From positions 468,002 through 532,001 of the forward strand of contig NZ_HE997181.1 in the NCBI RefSeq assembly GCF_000312425.1: DNA of 64,000 bases. Reading direction: 5' to 3'. Origin of the DNA: Reyranella massiliensis 521 (GTDB taxonomy: Bacteria; Pseudomonadota; Alphaproteobacteria; Reyranellales; Reyranellaceae). This document shows, one piece after another, positions 46,816 to 54,828 of this stretch. The position numbers and the translations under genes were made by a program. Position 1 is the first letter of the stretch. Each line of letters opens with the position of its first letter. The notes under the pieces were generated by a model. That model worked only from the letters and a program-made list of their open reading frames with translations, was not told the DNA's origin and made no database searches.

Positions 46816-48211
46816 TCGGCCCGATGATCTTGCCGGGGTTCATGATGTTGTCCGGGTCGAGTGCCTTCTTGATCGAGCGCATCAGCGACACGGCCTCGCC
46901 GTGCTCCTCGTACAGGAACTTGATCTTGCCCATGCCGACGCCGTGCTCGCCGGTGCAGGTGCCGCCGAGCGCCAAAGCGCGGGCGATCATGCGGTCGTTG
47001 AGGGCTTCGGCCTTGGGCAGATAAGTCGGATCGTCAGGGTTCACCATCATGGTGAGATGGAAGTTACCGTCGCCGACATGGCCCACGATGGGCGCGTAGA
47101 TGCCGTTCGCGACGATGTCCTTCTGTGTTTCGAGGATGCACTCGGCGAGGCGCGAGATCGGCACGCATACATCGGTCGCCCACATGCCCCAGCCGGGTTT
47201 GGCGGCCTTCGCAGCCCAGGCCGCGTCGTGGCGAGCCTGCCACATCCTGCTGCGCTCCTCGGCTTGGCTGGTCCAGGCGAAGCCGCCGCCGCCATTTTCA
47301 GCGGCGAGCGCCTGCACCATCTCGGCCTGCTCCTTGGTGCCGGCCTCGGTGCCGTGGAACTCCAGCAGAAGCAGGTTCTTGGACGGCAGGCTGAGCTTGG
47401 AATAGCTGTTCACGGTATCGACCGTCTCGGTATCCATCAGCTCGATGCGCGCCACCGGGATGCCGGACTGGATGGTCTGGATGACGGTGTTGACCGCGCC
47501 TTCGAGGCTGTCGAAGGCGCACGTTGCCGCGACCATCGACTCGGGGATGCCGTAGAGACGCAGCGTGATCTCGGTGATGACGCCGAGGGTACCTTCCGAA
47601 CCTATGAACAGCTTCACGAGGTCGTAGCCCGCGCTCGACTTGCGCGAGCGGCGACCCAGCCGCATCAGGCGGCCGTCCGCCGTCACGACCTGCAGCGACA
47701 GCACGTTCTCGCGCATCGTGCCGTAGCGCACGGCGTTGGTGCCGGAGGCGCGGGTGCTGGTCATGCCGCCAATCGAGGCGTCGGCGCCGGGGTCGATCGG
47801 AAAGAAGAGACCGGTATCGCGGATATATTCGTTGAGTTGCTTGCGCGTGACGCCGGGCTGCACGACCACGTCGAGGTCGGCCTCGTTCACGGCCAGCACC
47901 TTGTTCATGCGGCTAACATCGAGCGAGATGCCGCCGTTGGGTGCACTGATATGGCCCTCAAGCGAGGTGCCGGTGCCGAAGGGAATGATCGGCGTCTTGA
48001 GGCGGGCGCAGAGCTGCACGATCTGCTGGACCTCTTCGGCAGACTCGGCGAAGACCACGGCGTCGGGCAGGTGCGCTTCGTGATACGAAATATCCTTGCC
48101 ATGCTGCTCGCGCACGGCATGCGCGGTGCTGACCCGGTCGCCGAAAAGCTGCTTCAGCTCGGCGATGGTAGCGTCGACGTTGGGGGCTTTTGCCTGGGCC
48201 TGAACGGCCAT
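46808..48211 (-). CDS. FAD-linked oxidase, GlcD/D-lactate dehydrogenase type
   Basis: A 467-residue FAD-binding (PCMH) oxidoreductase. Residues 50-220 are the FAD domain: FGTGTSLEGHISAPNGGISL, GVTRKQLNEYI, GADASIGGMTSTRASGTNAV and GSEGTLGVITEITLRL. Residues 225-467 are the FAD-oxidase C domain, ending CTGEHGVGMGKIKF and LDPDNIMNPGKI. It oxidises 2-hydroxy acids such as glycolate or D-lactate. ATG 48211 has AGGAG 7 bases ahead. It is divergent from the thiolase across 82 bases. Confidence 0.93.
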   Translation of the reverse strand: MAVQAQAKAPNVDATIAELKQLFGDRVSTAHAVREQHGKDISYHEAHLPDAVVFAESAEEVQQIVQLCARLKTPIIPFGTGTSLEGHISAPNGGISLDVSRMNKVLAVNEADLDVVVQPGVTRKQLNEYIRDTGLFFPIDPGADASIGGMTSTRASGTNAVRYGTMRENVLSLQVVTADGRLMRLGRRSRKSSAGYDLVKLFIGSEGTLGVITEITLRLYGIPESMVAATCAFDSLEGAVNTVIQTIQSGIPVARIELMDTETVDTVNSYSKLSLPSKNLLLLEFHGTEAGTKEQAEMVQALAAENGGGGFAWTSQAEERSRMWQARHDAAWAAKAAKPGWGMWATDVCVPISRLAECILETQKDIVANGIYAPIVGHVGDGNFHLTMMVNPDDPTYLPKAEALNDRMIARALALGGTCTGEHGVGMGKIKFLYEEHGEAVSLMRSIKKALDPDNIMNPGKIIGPIN

Positions 48212-48293
48212 GTCGGTTCTCCTAGCGGGAACCATTTGGATACGCTCAAATGGCAGGAAAGCCAACCTGCAGCCAGCCCGAGGAAACCCCGCC

Positions 48294-49544
48294 ATGCGCG
48301 ACGTCTATGTGATCGGCGCCTACACCACCGTCTTCAAGAAACACCCCGGCCTGAGCTTCGGTGACCTCGCCCGCGAGGCCTATCTGGGCACACTGTCGGA
48401 TGCCGGCATGAAGACCGGCGCGGATATCGAATCGGGCTGGCTGGGCAATTGCGGCATGGGCTTCTGGGGGCAGAACTCGATCCGCGGCCAGGCGCTGTTC
48501 CAGCCGCTGGTGGAGGAGGGGCTGTTCCCCGAGCGGGTGCCGATGTTCAACGTCGAGAATGCCTGTGCCACCGCCTCGACCGCCTTCATGGGCGCCTGGA
48601 AGGACGTGCTGGCCGGCACGCATGAACTTTCGTTCTGCATTGGCGTCGAGAAGCTCTTCAGCCCCGAGGCGCCGGAGCGCACCGCCGGCCTCTTCAATCA
48701 GGGCTATATCACCAGCCAGCATGACCGGCTGGTCGAGGAGATGAACCGGGTCGGCAAGATGGTCGGCTCGGCGTTCACGCCGGGTGATGACCGCACCATC
48801 TTCATGGACACCTATGCCATGCAGGCCAAGTGGCACATGTGGAAGTACGGCACGACGCAGGCGCAGATCGCTGTCGGTGCTGCCAAGAATCACAATTACG
48901 GCGCGCTGAACGAGAAGGCGCAGTATCGCTTCCAGATGACGCCGCAGTCGGTGATGGAAGACCGGCCGGTATCGTTTCCGCTGACCCGTGCGATGTGCGC
49001 GCCGATCGGCGATGGCGCGGCGGCGGCCTTGCTCTGCTCCAAGGAGTATCTTGAGAAGCTGCCCAAGGCGGTTCAGGAGCGCGCCGTGCGCATCGCCGGC
49101 GTGGGGTTCTCCGGCGGCATGTATCGCGAACTCGATCAGCCGGGCCTGACGCGCGCCGCAGCCGACAAGGCTTACAAGATGGCGGGCCTCGGCCCCGCGG
49201 ACATCGACGTTGCCGAGGTCCACGACGCCACCAGCTTCTGCGAGATCTACCAGTGCGAGATGCTGCGCTTCTGCCCCGAGGGCGAGGGCGGCAAGTTCAT
49301 CGAGTCGGGCGCTACAGGGCCGGGCGGCAAGTTGCCGGTGAACACCTCGGGCGGGCTCGTTTCCAAAGGCCATCCGGTCGGCGCCACCGGCCTCTCGATG
49401 CTGGCAGAGCTTGCGACCCAGCTCCGCGGCGAGGCCGGCGCACGTCAGGTCAAGGGCGCGGAGATCGCCCTGGCCGAGAACGGCGGTGGCGTCATCGGCA
49501 TGGAGGAGGCCGTTGCATCGGTGGTGATCCTGCAACGCTCTTGA
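48294..49544 (+). CDS. Acetyl-CoA acetyltransferase, SCP-x/thiolase type
   Basis: A 416-residue thiolase-superfamily protein. NVENACATASTAFMG near residue 80 carries the nucleophile Cys, GHPVGATGLSMLAELA the catalytic His, and ENGGGVIGMEEA the C-terminal glycine loop. It cleaves or condenses 3-ketoacyl-CoA, and this branch often acts on branched or sterol-like chains. Its neighbours, an SDR and two enoyl-CoA hydratases, fit a beta-oxidation set. ATG 48294 is used; the divergent FAD oxidase lies 82 bases away. Confidence 0.92.
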   Translation: MRDVYVIGAYTTVFKKHPGLSFGDLAREAYLGTLSDAGMKTGADIESGWLGNCGMGFWGQNSIRGQALFQPLVEEGLFPERVPMFNVENACATASTAFMGAWKDVLAGTHELSFCIGVEKLFSPEAPERTAGLFNQGYITSQHDRLVEEMNRVGKMVGSAFTPGDDRTIFMDTYAMQAKWHMWKYGTTQAQIAVGAAKNHNYGALNEKAQYRFQMTPQSVMEDRPVSFPLTRAMCAPIGDGAAAALLCSKEYLEKLPKAVQERAVRIAGVGFSGGMYRELDQPGLTRAAADKAYKMAGLGPADIDVAEVHDATSFCEIYQCEMLRFCPEGEGGKFIESGATGPGGKLPVNTSGGLVSKGHPVGATGLSMLAELATQLRGEAGARQVKGAEIALAENGGGVIGMEEAVASVVILQRS

Positions 49545-49631
49545 AACCGGGAGGAAACATCCGACATGGTGTCTCCGTCCCGGTGAGGTCCAAGAACTCT
49601 CCCGGTTTGTGCATTTGGGGAGAGATAGGCA

Positions 49632-50528
49632 ATGACTGTTCGCTTCGATAATCGCGTCGCCATCGTCACGGGTGCCGGCAACGGGCTCGGCCGCGCGCAT
49701 GCGCTGCTGCTGGCCAGCCGCGGCGCCAAGGTGGTGGTGAACGATCCGGGTGGGGCGGTCGATGGCAAGGGCGGCGACCACGCTGCCGCCGACAAGGTCG
49801 TGGCCGAGATCAAGGCGGCGGGTGGCCAGGCTGTGCCGAACTACGATTCGGTCGCCGATCCCAAGAGCGCCGCCAATATCGTGAAGACCGCCGTCGATTC
49901 CTTCGGCACCGTCGACATCGTCGTGAACAATGCCGGCGTATTGCGCGACAAGACCTTCCACAACATGACGGTCGAGGATTTCGAGTTCGTCGTGAAGGTG
50001 CACTTCCTCGGCACCGCCTACGTGACGCACGCCGCGTGGCCGATCATGCGCGCCAAAGCCTATGGCCGGGTCGTGGTGACCTCGTCCAATTCGGGCATCT
50101 ACGGCACCTTCGGTCAGGCGAACTACGGCGGCGCCAAGCTCGCCGTGGTGGGCTTCATGAATGCGCTCCGTCTCGAGGGGCAGAAGTACAACATCTTCAT
50201 CAACGCGCTGGCTCCTGTGGCTGCCACCCGCATGACCGAAAGCCTGATGACGCCGGAGGCCCTGGCCAAGCTTCGCCCCGAGTTCGTCTCGCCGATGGTC
50301 GCCTACCTCTGCTCCGAGCAGTGCCAGCGCACCGGCGACATCTGGAGCGCCGGCGCCGGCACCTTCGCGCGCATCGAGTATCGCGAAGCCGAGGGGCTGC
50401 GCATTTCCGGTCGTGCGCCGACGATCGAGGACGTCGTCGACAACATCGAGAAGATCGCCGACGTTTCGGCCAGCCGAGTGTTCCGCACCTCCGGCGAAGA
50501 GGTTGCGGCCGTCGTGGGCGCCTCCTGA
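49632..50528 (+). CDS. SDR, MFE-2-like 3-hydroxyacyl-CoA dehydrogenase
   Basis: A 298-residue short-chain dehydrogenase. AIVTGAGNGLGRAHALLLAS is the NAD site, IVVNNAGVLRDKTFHNM the NNAG motif, and VVTSSNSGIYGTFGQ with NYGGAKLAVVGFM give the catalytic Ser and Tyr-x-x-x-Lys. The insert DPGGAVDGKGGDHAAADK is typical of peroxisomal MFE-2-like dehydrogenases that oxidise (3R)-hydroxyacyl-CoA. It follows the thiolase and precedes adenylate cyclase by 14 bases. Its preceding gap (49545-49631) shows TTGGGGAGAGA as ribosome site. Confidence 0.92.
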   Translation: MTVRFDNRVAIVTGAGNGLGRAHALLLASRGAKVVVNDPGGAVDGKGGDHAAADKVVAEIKAAGGQAVPNYDSVADPKSAANIVKTAVDSFGTVDIVVNNAGVLRDKTFHNMTVEDFEFVVKVHFLGTAYVTHAAWPIMRAKAYGRVVVTSSNSGIYGTFGQANYGGAKLAVVGFMNALRLEGQKYNIFINALAPVAATRMTESLMTPEALAKLRPEFVSPMVAYLCSEQCQRTGDIWSAGAGTFARIEYREAEGLRISGRAPTIEDVVDNIEKIADVSASRVFRTSGEEVAAVVGAS

Positions 50529-50542
50529 GCGCCCCGCTTCCC

Positions 50543-51739
50543 ATGGTGCCATCGGCCGGCGACCGCCTGGCGCCGGTCGCCGACTGGCTCGCCCGCGAGG
50601 GCCGTCTCGTCGTCTCCCCGTCGGTCTTCATCGAAAAGTTGATGGAGAGGGTCCTGCAGACGGGCGTGCCGGTGTGGCGTTTCTATATCGGCCTGCAGCT
50701 CATTCATCCGCAGCTTCAGGCGATGGGCTACGTGTGGCGGCGCGGCCAGCATGTGCAAGCGATTGCACGCGCCTATGGCATCCAGTTCACATCGGCCTAT
50801 ATCGGCAGCCCGCTGCAGGAGGCCCGCGAACAAGGCCGCGCCGTGCGGTACCGCCTCGACAAGATCACGGAGAAGAATCACGAGCTGCTGCAGGAAGTGA
50901 AGGCCGACGGCGGGACCGACTACTTTGCCGTGCCGATGCGGATCACCCGCAAAGGCCCGCTGCCTGTCGTCAGCTTCGCCACCGATCGCAAGGAAGGCTT
51001 CAGCGAAGCCGATATCGAAGACCTTACCCGCCTGGTCGACATGATGGGGGCGGTGACGGAGATGCACATCGAGCATGGCGTCGCCGATACGGTAGCCAAC
51101 ACCTATCTCGGCCGTCAGATCAGCGAGCGGGTGTTGAACGGCGCGATCCGCCGAGGCGAGGGCGAGGAACTTCGCGCCGTCCTCTGGTTCTCCGATCTGC
51201 GCGACTTCACCGGCCTCAACGAGCGGCTGCCTCCGGCCGAAGTGCTGGAACTCCTGAACAACTACTTCCAGCTCGTCGGCGATGCGTTGTCCTCGCACGG
51301 CGGCGAGATCCTGAAATTCATCGGCGACGGCGTGATGGGCTATTTCCCGGCCGAGGACGCGTTGTTCCTGCCGATGGTGACGGCCGCAGCCCTCGGCGCG
51401 GCGCGCCAGCTCCTCGACGATACCGAGGCGGCGAACGAGGCGCGCGCCGCCGCTGGCCGCGAACTGCTGCGCTTCGGCATAGGTCTGCATGTGGGCGATG
51501 TGACGTTTGGCAACATCGGCACGGAGGACAGGCTCGACTTCACCGTGATCGGGGCTGCCGTCAATCGCGCCTCGCGTCTGGAGGGATTGACCAAGGCGCT
51601 CGGCGTGAAGGTCTGTGCCTCTGCCGAGTTCAACGAAAACTGCCCGCAGCCGATGAAGTCGCTCGGCGTTCACCGCCTGCGCGGCGTTCCCAAGCCGGTC
51701 GAGATTTTCACGCTGCCGGACAACGGTGCGGCCGGCTAG
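50543..51739 (+). CDS. Class III adenylate cyclase
   Basis: A 398-residue soluble cyclase. The C-terminal catalytic domain spans residues 205-390. WFSDLRDFTGL gives metal Asp218 and FIGDGVMGYF gives metal Asp262; adenine-selecting Lys258 (ILKFIG) and Asp332 (LDFTVIG) are present, and the transition-state Arg is in VNRASRLEG. Residues 1-200 form a novel-looking regulatory region with no membrane segment; a GAF-like fold is possible (PLPVVSFATDRKEGFSEADI). It makes cAMP from ATP. ATG 50543 is 14 bases after the SDR stop, so it may be controlled with beta-oxidation genes. Confidence 0.93.
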   Translation: MVPSAGDRLAPVADWLAREGRLVVSPSVFIEKLMERVLQTGVPVWRFYIGLQLIHPQLQAMGYVWRRGQHVQAIARAYGIQFTSAYIGSPLQEAREQGRAVRYRLDKITEKNHELLQEVKADGGTDYFAVPMRITRKGPLPVVSFATDRKEGFSEADIEDLTRLVDMMGAVTEMHIEHGVADTVANTYLGRQISERVLNGAIRRGEGEELRAVLWFSDLRDFTGLNERLPPAEVLELLNNYFQLVGDALSSHGGEILKFIGDGVMGYFPAEDALFLPMVTAAALGAARQLLDDTEAANEARAAAGRELLRFGIGLHVGDVTFGNIGTEDRLDFTVIGAAVNRASRLEGLTKALGVKVCASAEFNENCPQPMKSLGVHRLRGVPKPVEIFTLPDNGAAG

Positions 51740-52182
51740 ACCTGAGTCTTCCAGCCTTCGATCCAGGCCAACGCTTCTTCGTCGGCCAGGGGCTGAGTCG
51801 AGGCGTCGACTTCGAGGCGCTCGCCGACCTTCTTGGCGCCGCAGAGTTCCAGCACCTGATCGACTTTCTTGCCGCCGCCGCAAAACGTGTCCTGATACGT
51901 CATGTCGCCGAGCGCGATGACTCCGTAGCGATGGCCTGAGAGATCGGATTTCTCCCGCTCCAGGGTTTCGACCAGCGGCAGGATGTTGGTCGGGATGTCG
52001 CCCGAGCCATGGGTGGCGCAGACCACCAACAGCACGTCGTGCGCCTGAAGGTCGGCGAAGGTCGCGGCCTTGTCCGTAACGTCGACCGCATGTCCGGCAT
52101 CGGAGAGGACCGGCTTCAGCGCATCGGCCACCATCTGGGCGTTACCCGACTCGGTGCCGACCAGGATCAGGATCGTGGCCAT
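51736..52182 (-). CDS. MioC-like flavodoxin
   Basis: A 148-residue flavodoxin-fold protein. ILVGTESGNAQMVADAL near residue 5 is the FMN phosphate loop, VVCATHGSGDIPTN near 52 is the second FMN loop, and YGVIALGDMTYQDTFCGG near 86 is the third. FMN carries electrons to a partner reductase or a biotin-synthesis-type enzyme; no partner reductase is beside it. The stop overlaps the end of adenylate cyclase by 4 bases in convergent orientation, and it is divergent from the first hydratase across 66 bases. Confidence 0.9.
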   Translation of the reverse strand: MATILILVGTESGNAQMVADALKPVLSDAGHAVDVTDKAATFADLQAHDVLLVVCATHGSGDIPTNILPLVETLEREKSDLSGHRYGVIALGDMTYQDTFCGGGKKVDQVLELCGAKKVGERLEVDASTQPLADEEALAWIEGWKTQV

Positions 52183-52248
52183 TGCTTTCGCACATAAGGG
52201 AGGGAGTGCCGCCATGCGACGCGACCGGATGGCGCGGCTCCGGGACCC

Positions 52249-53064
52249 ATGCCAGTCTCCGACCCTATGGAAGAAACGCCCGTACTGGCCGCTCTGGAGG
52301 GCGGTGTCCTGACCCTGACGCTCAACCGGCCGACACGGTTGAACGCCATGAGCCACCCGCTGATCGAGGCCATGAATGCCCAGTTGAAGCGCGCCCGCGA
52401 GGATGATGCGGTCCGCACCATCCTGCTGACCGGCACCGGCCGCGGCTTCTGCGCCGGCGCCGACCTGGCAGGGCCGGGCCCGGGCGATCCGACGCGATCG
52501 GGCGAGCGCGACGTCGGCGCCGTGATGGACCGTATCTTCAACCCCATGATCCGCGCCATGCGCGAACTGCCTAAGCCCATCGTGGCTGCGGTCAACGGCG
52601 TGGCAGCAGGTGGCGGCGCCAACCTGGCGCTGGCCTGCGATATCGTCCTGGCCGCGCGCTCGGCGCGGTTCGACCAGGCCTTCGTCCGCATCTCGCTGAT
52701 CCCCGACCTGGGCGGTACCTGGTTCCTGCCGCACACGGTAGGCGACGCCCGGGCCCGCGCGCTCGCCATGCTGGGCAGTTCTGTTCCGGCCGAAGAGGCC
52801 GAGCGTATGGGCATGGTCTGGCAGGTCGTCGACGATGCCGCGCTGATGGACGAAGCCACCAAGATCGCGCGCAAGCTCGCGACCGGCCCGACGCTTTCCT
52901 ATGCCGCCATCAAGAAGGCGATCGATCTGGCGGCCACCAACACGCTCGACCAGCAACTCGATTTCGAGCGCGACAACCAGCGCGAACTCGGCCGCAGTGC
53001 CGATTTCAAGGAAGGCGTCGCGGCCTTCCTCGCCAAGCGACCCGCCCAGTTCACCGGACGTTGA
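52249..53064 (+). CDS. Enoyl-CoA hydratase/isomerase, PaaG-like, first copy
   Basis: A 271-residue crotonase. LTGTGRGFCAGADLAGP and AAVNGVAAGGGANLALACDI are the oxyanion-hole strands; ISLIPDLGGTWFLPHTVGDA resembles the PaaG/PaaB branch (usually LxPDxGGTWFLPRLVG). It acts on enoyl-CoA of aliphatic or ring-derived acids. It is 10 bases ahead of a close paralogue, and is divergent from the flavodoxin. An in-frame ATG at 52267 is an alternative start. Confidence 0.92.
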   Translation: MPVSDPMEETPVLAALEGGVLTLTLNRPTRLNAMSHPLIEAMNAQLKRAREDDAVRTILLTGTGRGFCAGADLAGPGPGDPTRSGERDVGAVMDRIFNPMIRAMRELPKPIVAAVNGVAAGGGANLALACDIVLAARSARFDQAFVRISLIPDLGGTWFLPHTVGDARARALAMLGSSVPAEEAERMGMVWQVVDDAALMDEATKIARKLATGPTLSYAAIKKAIDLAATNTLDQQLDFERDNQRELGRSADFKEGVAAFLAKRPAQFTGR

Positions 53065-53074
53065 GAAGAAGACG

Positions 53075-53863
53075 ATGACCTACGAGAAGATCCAGATCGC
53101 CAAGGCCGATGGCCTCGCCACCCTGACGCTCAATTCGCCGGACCGGCTGAATGCCGTCTCGCGCAAGATGATCGCCGAACTCAAGACCTGCTGGGAGGAC
53201 CTGGCGGCCGACGGGTCGGTGCGCGCGGTGCTGCTGACGGGCGCGGGCCGCGGCTTCTGTGCCGGCGCCGATCTTGCCGATCCCGATCGCGAGAAGGGCG
53301 AGGTCTCGGATTCGGGCGCGGCGCTCGAGAAGTTCTTCAATCCTGTGATCCGGCTCATGCGCAGCATCCCCAAGCCCATCGTTGCGGCTGTGAACGGCCC
53401 GGCAGCGGGTGTTGGCATGAGCTTCGCGCTGGCCGCCGACATTGCAGTCGCCGCCAAGTCGGCCACCTTCCTGCAGGCCTTCGCGCGCATCGGCCTGCTA
53501 CCGGACGGCGGCAGCACCTGGTTCCTGCCGCGACTGGTCGGCGAGCAGCGCGCCCGGGCCCTGGCCATGCTGGCGCCGCAGATCACCGCGCAGCAGGCCA
53601 AGGAGTGGGGCCTGATCTGGGACGTCGTCGAGGACGGCGAGCTGATGAAGTCGGCGAACGAGCTGGCACGGCGGCTGGCCGACGGACCGACGATGTCGCT
53701 GGCCCGCATCAAGGAAGCGATGGGTCGCGCCAGCGGCAACACGCTCTCCCAGCAGCTCGACGTCGAACGCGACTTCCAGCGCGAACTCGGCCGCAGCGAG
53801 GATTTCAAGGAGGGCGTCGCAGCCTTCCTCGCCAAGCGCAAGCCCGCCTTCAAGGGCAAATAG
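53075..53863 (+). CDS. Enoyl-CoA hydratase/isomerase, PaaG-like, second copy
   Basis: A 262-residue crotonase closely related to the upstream gene. LTGAGRGFCAGADLADP, VAAVNGPAAGVGMSFALAAD and LLPDGGSTWFLPRLVGEQRA are shared or near-identical motifs; FKEGVAAFLAKR closes both proteins. ATG 53075 is chosen because the longer frame overlaps the first gene. A tandem duplication with later specialisation is likely, one copy perhaps hydratase and the other isomerase. The lactonase gene follows after 11 bases. Confidence 0.92.
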   Translation: MTYEKIQIAKADGLATLTLNSPDRLNAVSRKMIAELKTCWEDLAADGSVRAVLLTGAGRGFCAGADLADPDREKGEVSDSGAALEKFFNPVIRLMRSIPKPIVAAVNGPAAGVGMSFALAADIAVAAKSATFLQAFARIGLLPDGGSTWFLPRLVGEQRARALAMLAPQITAQQAKEWGLIWDVVEDGELMKSANELARRLADGPTMSLARIKEAMGRASGNTLSQQLDVERDFQRELGRSEDFKEGVAAFLAKRKPAFKGK

Positions 53864-53874
53864 GGGGAAGCAGA

Positions 53875-54807
53875 ATGACGACGCCGCATAAGGAGATCGC
53901 CTCGGGCCTCAAGTTCCCGGAAGGCCCCGTGGCCATGCCGGATGGCTCGGTGATCCTGGTCGAGATTGCGCGCGAGACGCTGACCCGCGTCATGCCCGAC
54001 GGCAAGCAGCACATCATCGCCAAGCTGGGCGGCGGCCCCAACGGCGCGGCGATGGGGCCGGGCGGCAAGATCTACGTGACCAACAATGGCGGCTTTAACT
54101 GGATCGAGCGCCCGGACGGCCGCCTGTTTCCCGGCACGCAACCCGCTTCCTACAAGGGCGGCTCGATCCAGGTGGTCGATCCTGAGACCGGCAAGTTCGA
54201 GACGCTCTACGACTCGTGCGATGGCCGGAAGCTGAACGGTCCGAACGACCTGGTGTTCGACGATGCCGGCGGCTTCTGGTTCACCGACCTTGGCAAGACG
54301 CGCGAGCGCGACAATGACCGCGGCGCCGTCTACTACGCCAAGGCCGACGGGTCGAAGATCGAGGAGAAGGTTTTCCCGCTGGAGCGCCCCAACGGCTGCG
54401 GTCTCTCGCCCGATGGCAAGACGCTCTATGTCGTGGAGACGCCGACCGCGCGCGTCTGGGGGTTCGAGCTTTCCGCACCGGGTGTCATCAAGGACGCCAA
54501 CGGCCCCTATCGCGGCGAGAAGGGCCGCGTGATCACAGGCCTCGGTGGCTACCAGATGTTCGATTCGCTGGCGGTCGACTCGCAGGGCCATATCTGCGTG
54601 GCGACCCTGATTACTGGCGCCGTTTCCGACATCTCGCCCGACGGCAAGTCGGTGACGCAGTACAAGCTGCCGGACCCGATGGTCACCAACGTCTGCTTCG
54701 GCGGCAAGGACCTGCGGACCGCCTATGCGACCTTGTCGATGACCGGCAAGCTCGTGAGCTTCGAGTGGCCGCGGCCCGGCCTGAAGCTCGAATATCTGAA
54801 CAAGTAG
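53875..54807 (+). CDS. SMP-30/gluconolactonase/LRE-family protein
   Basis: A 310-residue beta-propeller hydrolase. FPEGPVAMPDGSVILVEI holds the metal-binding Glu, LNGPNDLVFDDAGGFWFTD the Asn/Asp ligands, and NGCGLSPDGKTLYVVET a further Asn. The family cleaves lactones such as gluconolactone or, in other branches, phosphotriesters. No signal peptide is present. It is 11 bases behind the second hydratase, so the three form one transcription unit; a ring-lactone intermediate is an inference. ATG 53875 has GGGGGAAG upstream. Confidence 0.9.
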   Translation: MTTPHKEIASGLKFPEGPVAMPDGSVILVEIARETLTRVMPDGKQHIIAKLGGGPNGAAMGPGGKIYVTNNGGFNWIERPDGRLFPGTQPASYKGGSIQVVDPETGKFETLYDSCDGRKLNGPNDLVFDDAGGFWFTDLGKTRERDNDRGAVYYAKADGSKIEEKVFPLERPNGCGLSPDGKTLYVVETPTARVWGFELSAPGVIKDANGPYRGEKGRVITGLGGYQMFDSLAVDSQGHICVATLITGAVSDISPDGKSVTQYKLPDPMVTNVCFGGKDLRTAYATLSMTGKLVSFEWPRPGLKLEYLNK

Positions 54808-54828
54808 CCGGGCAGGGGGCCGTCCCCC

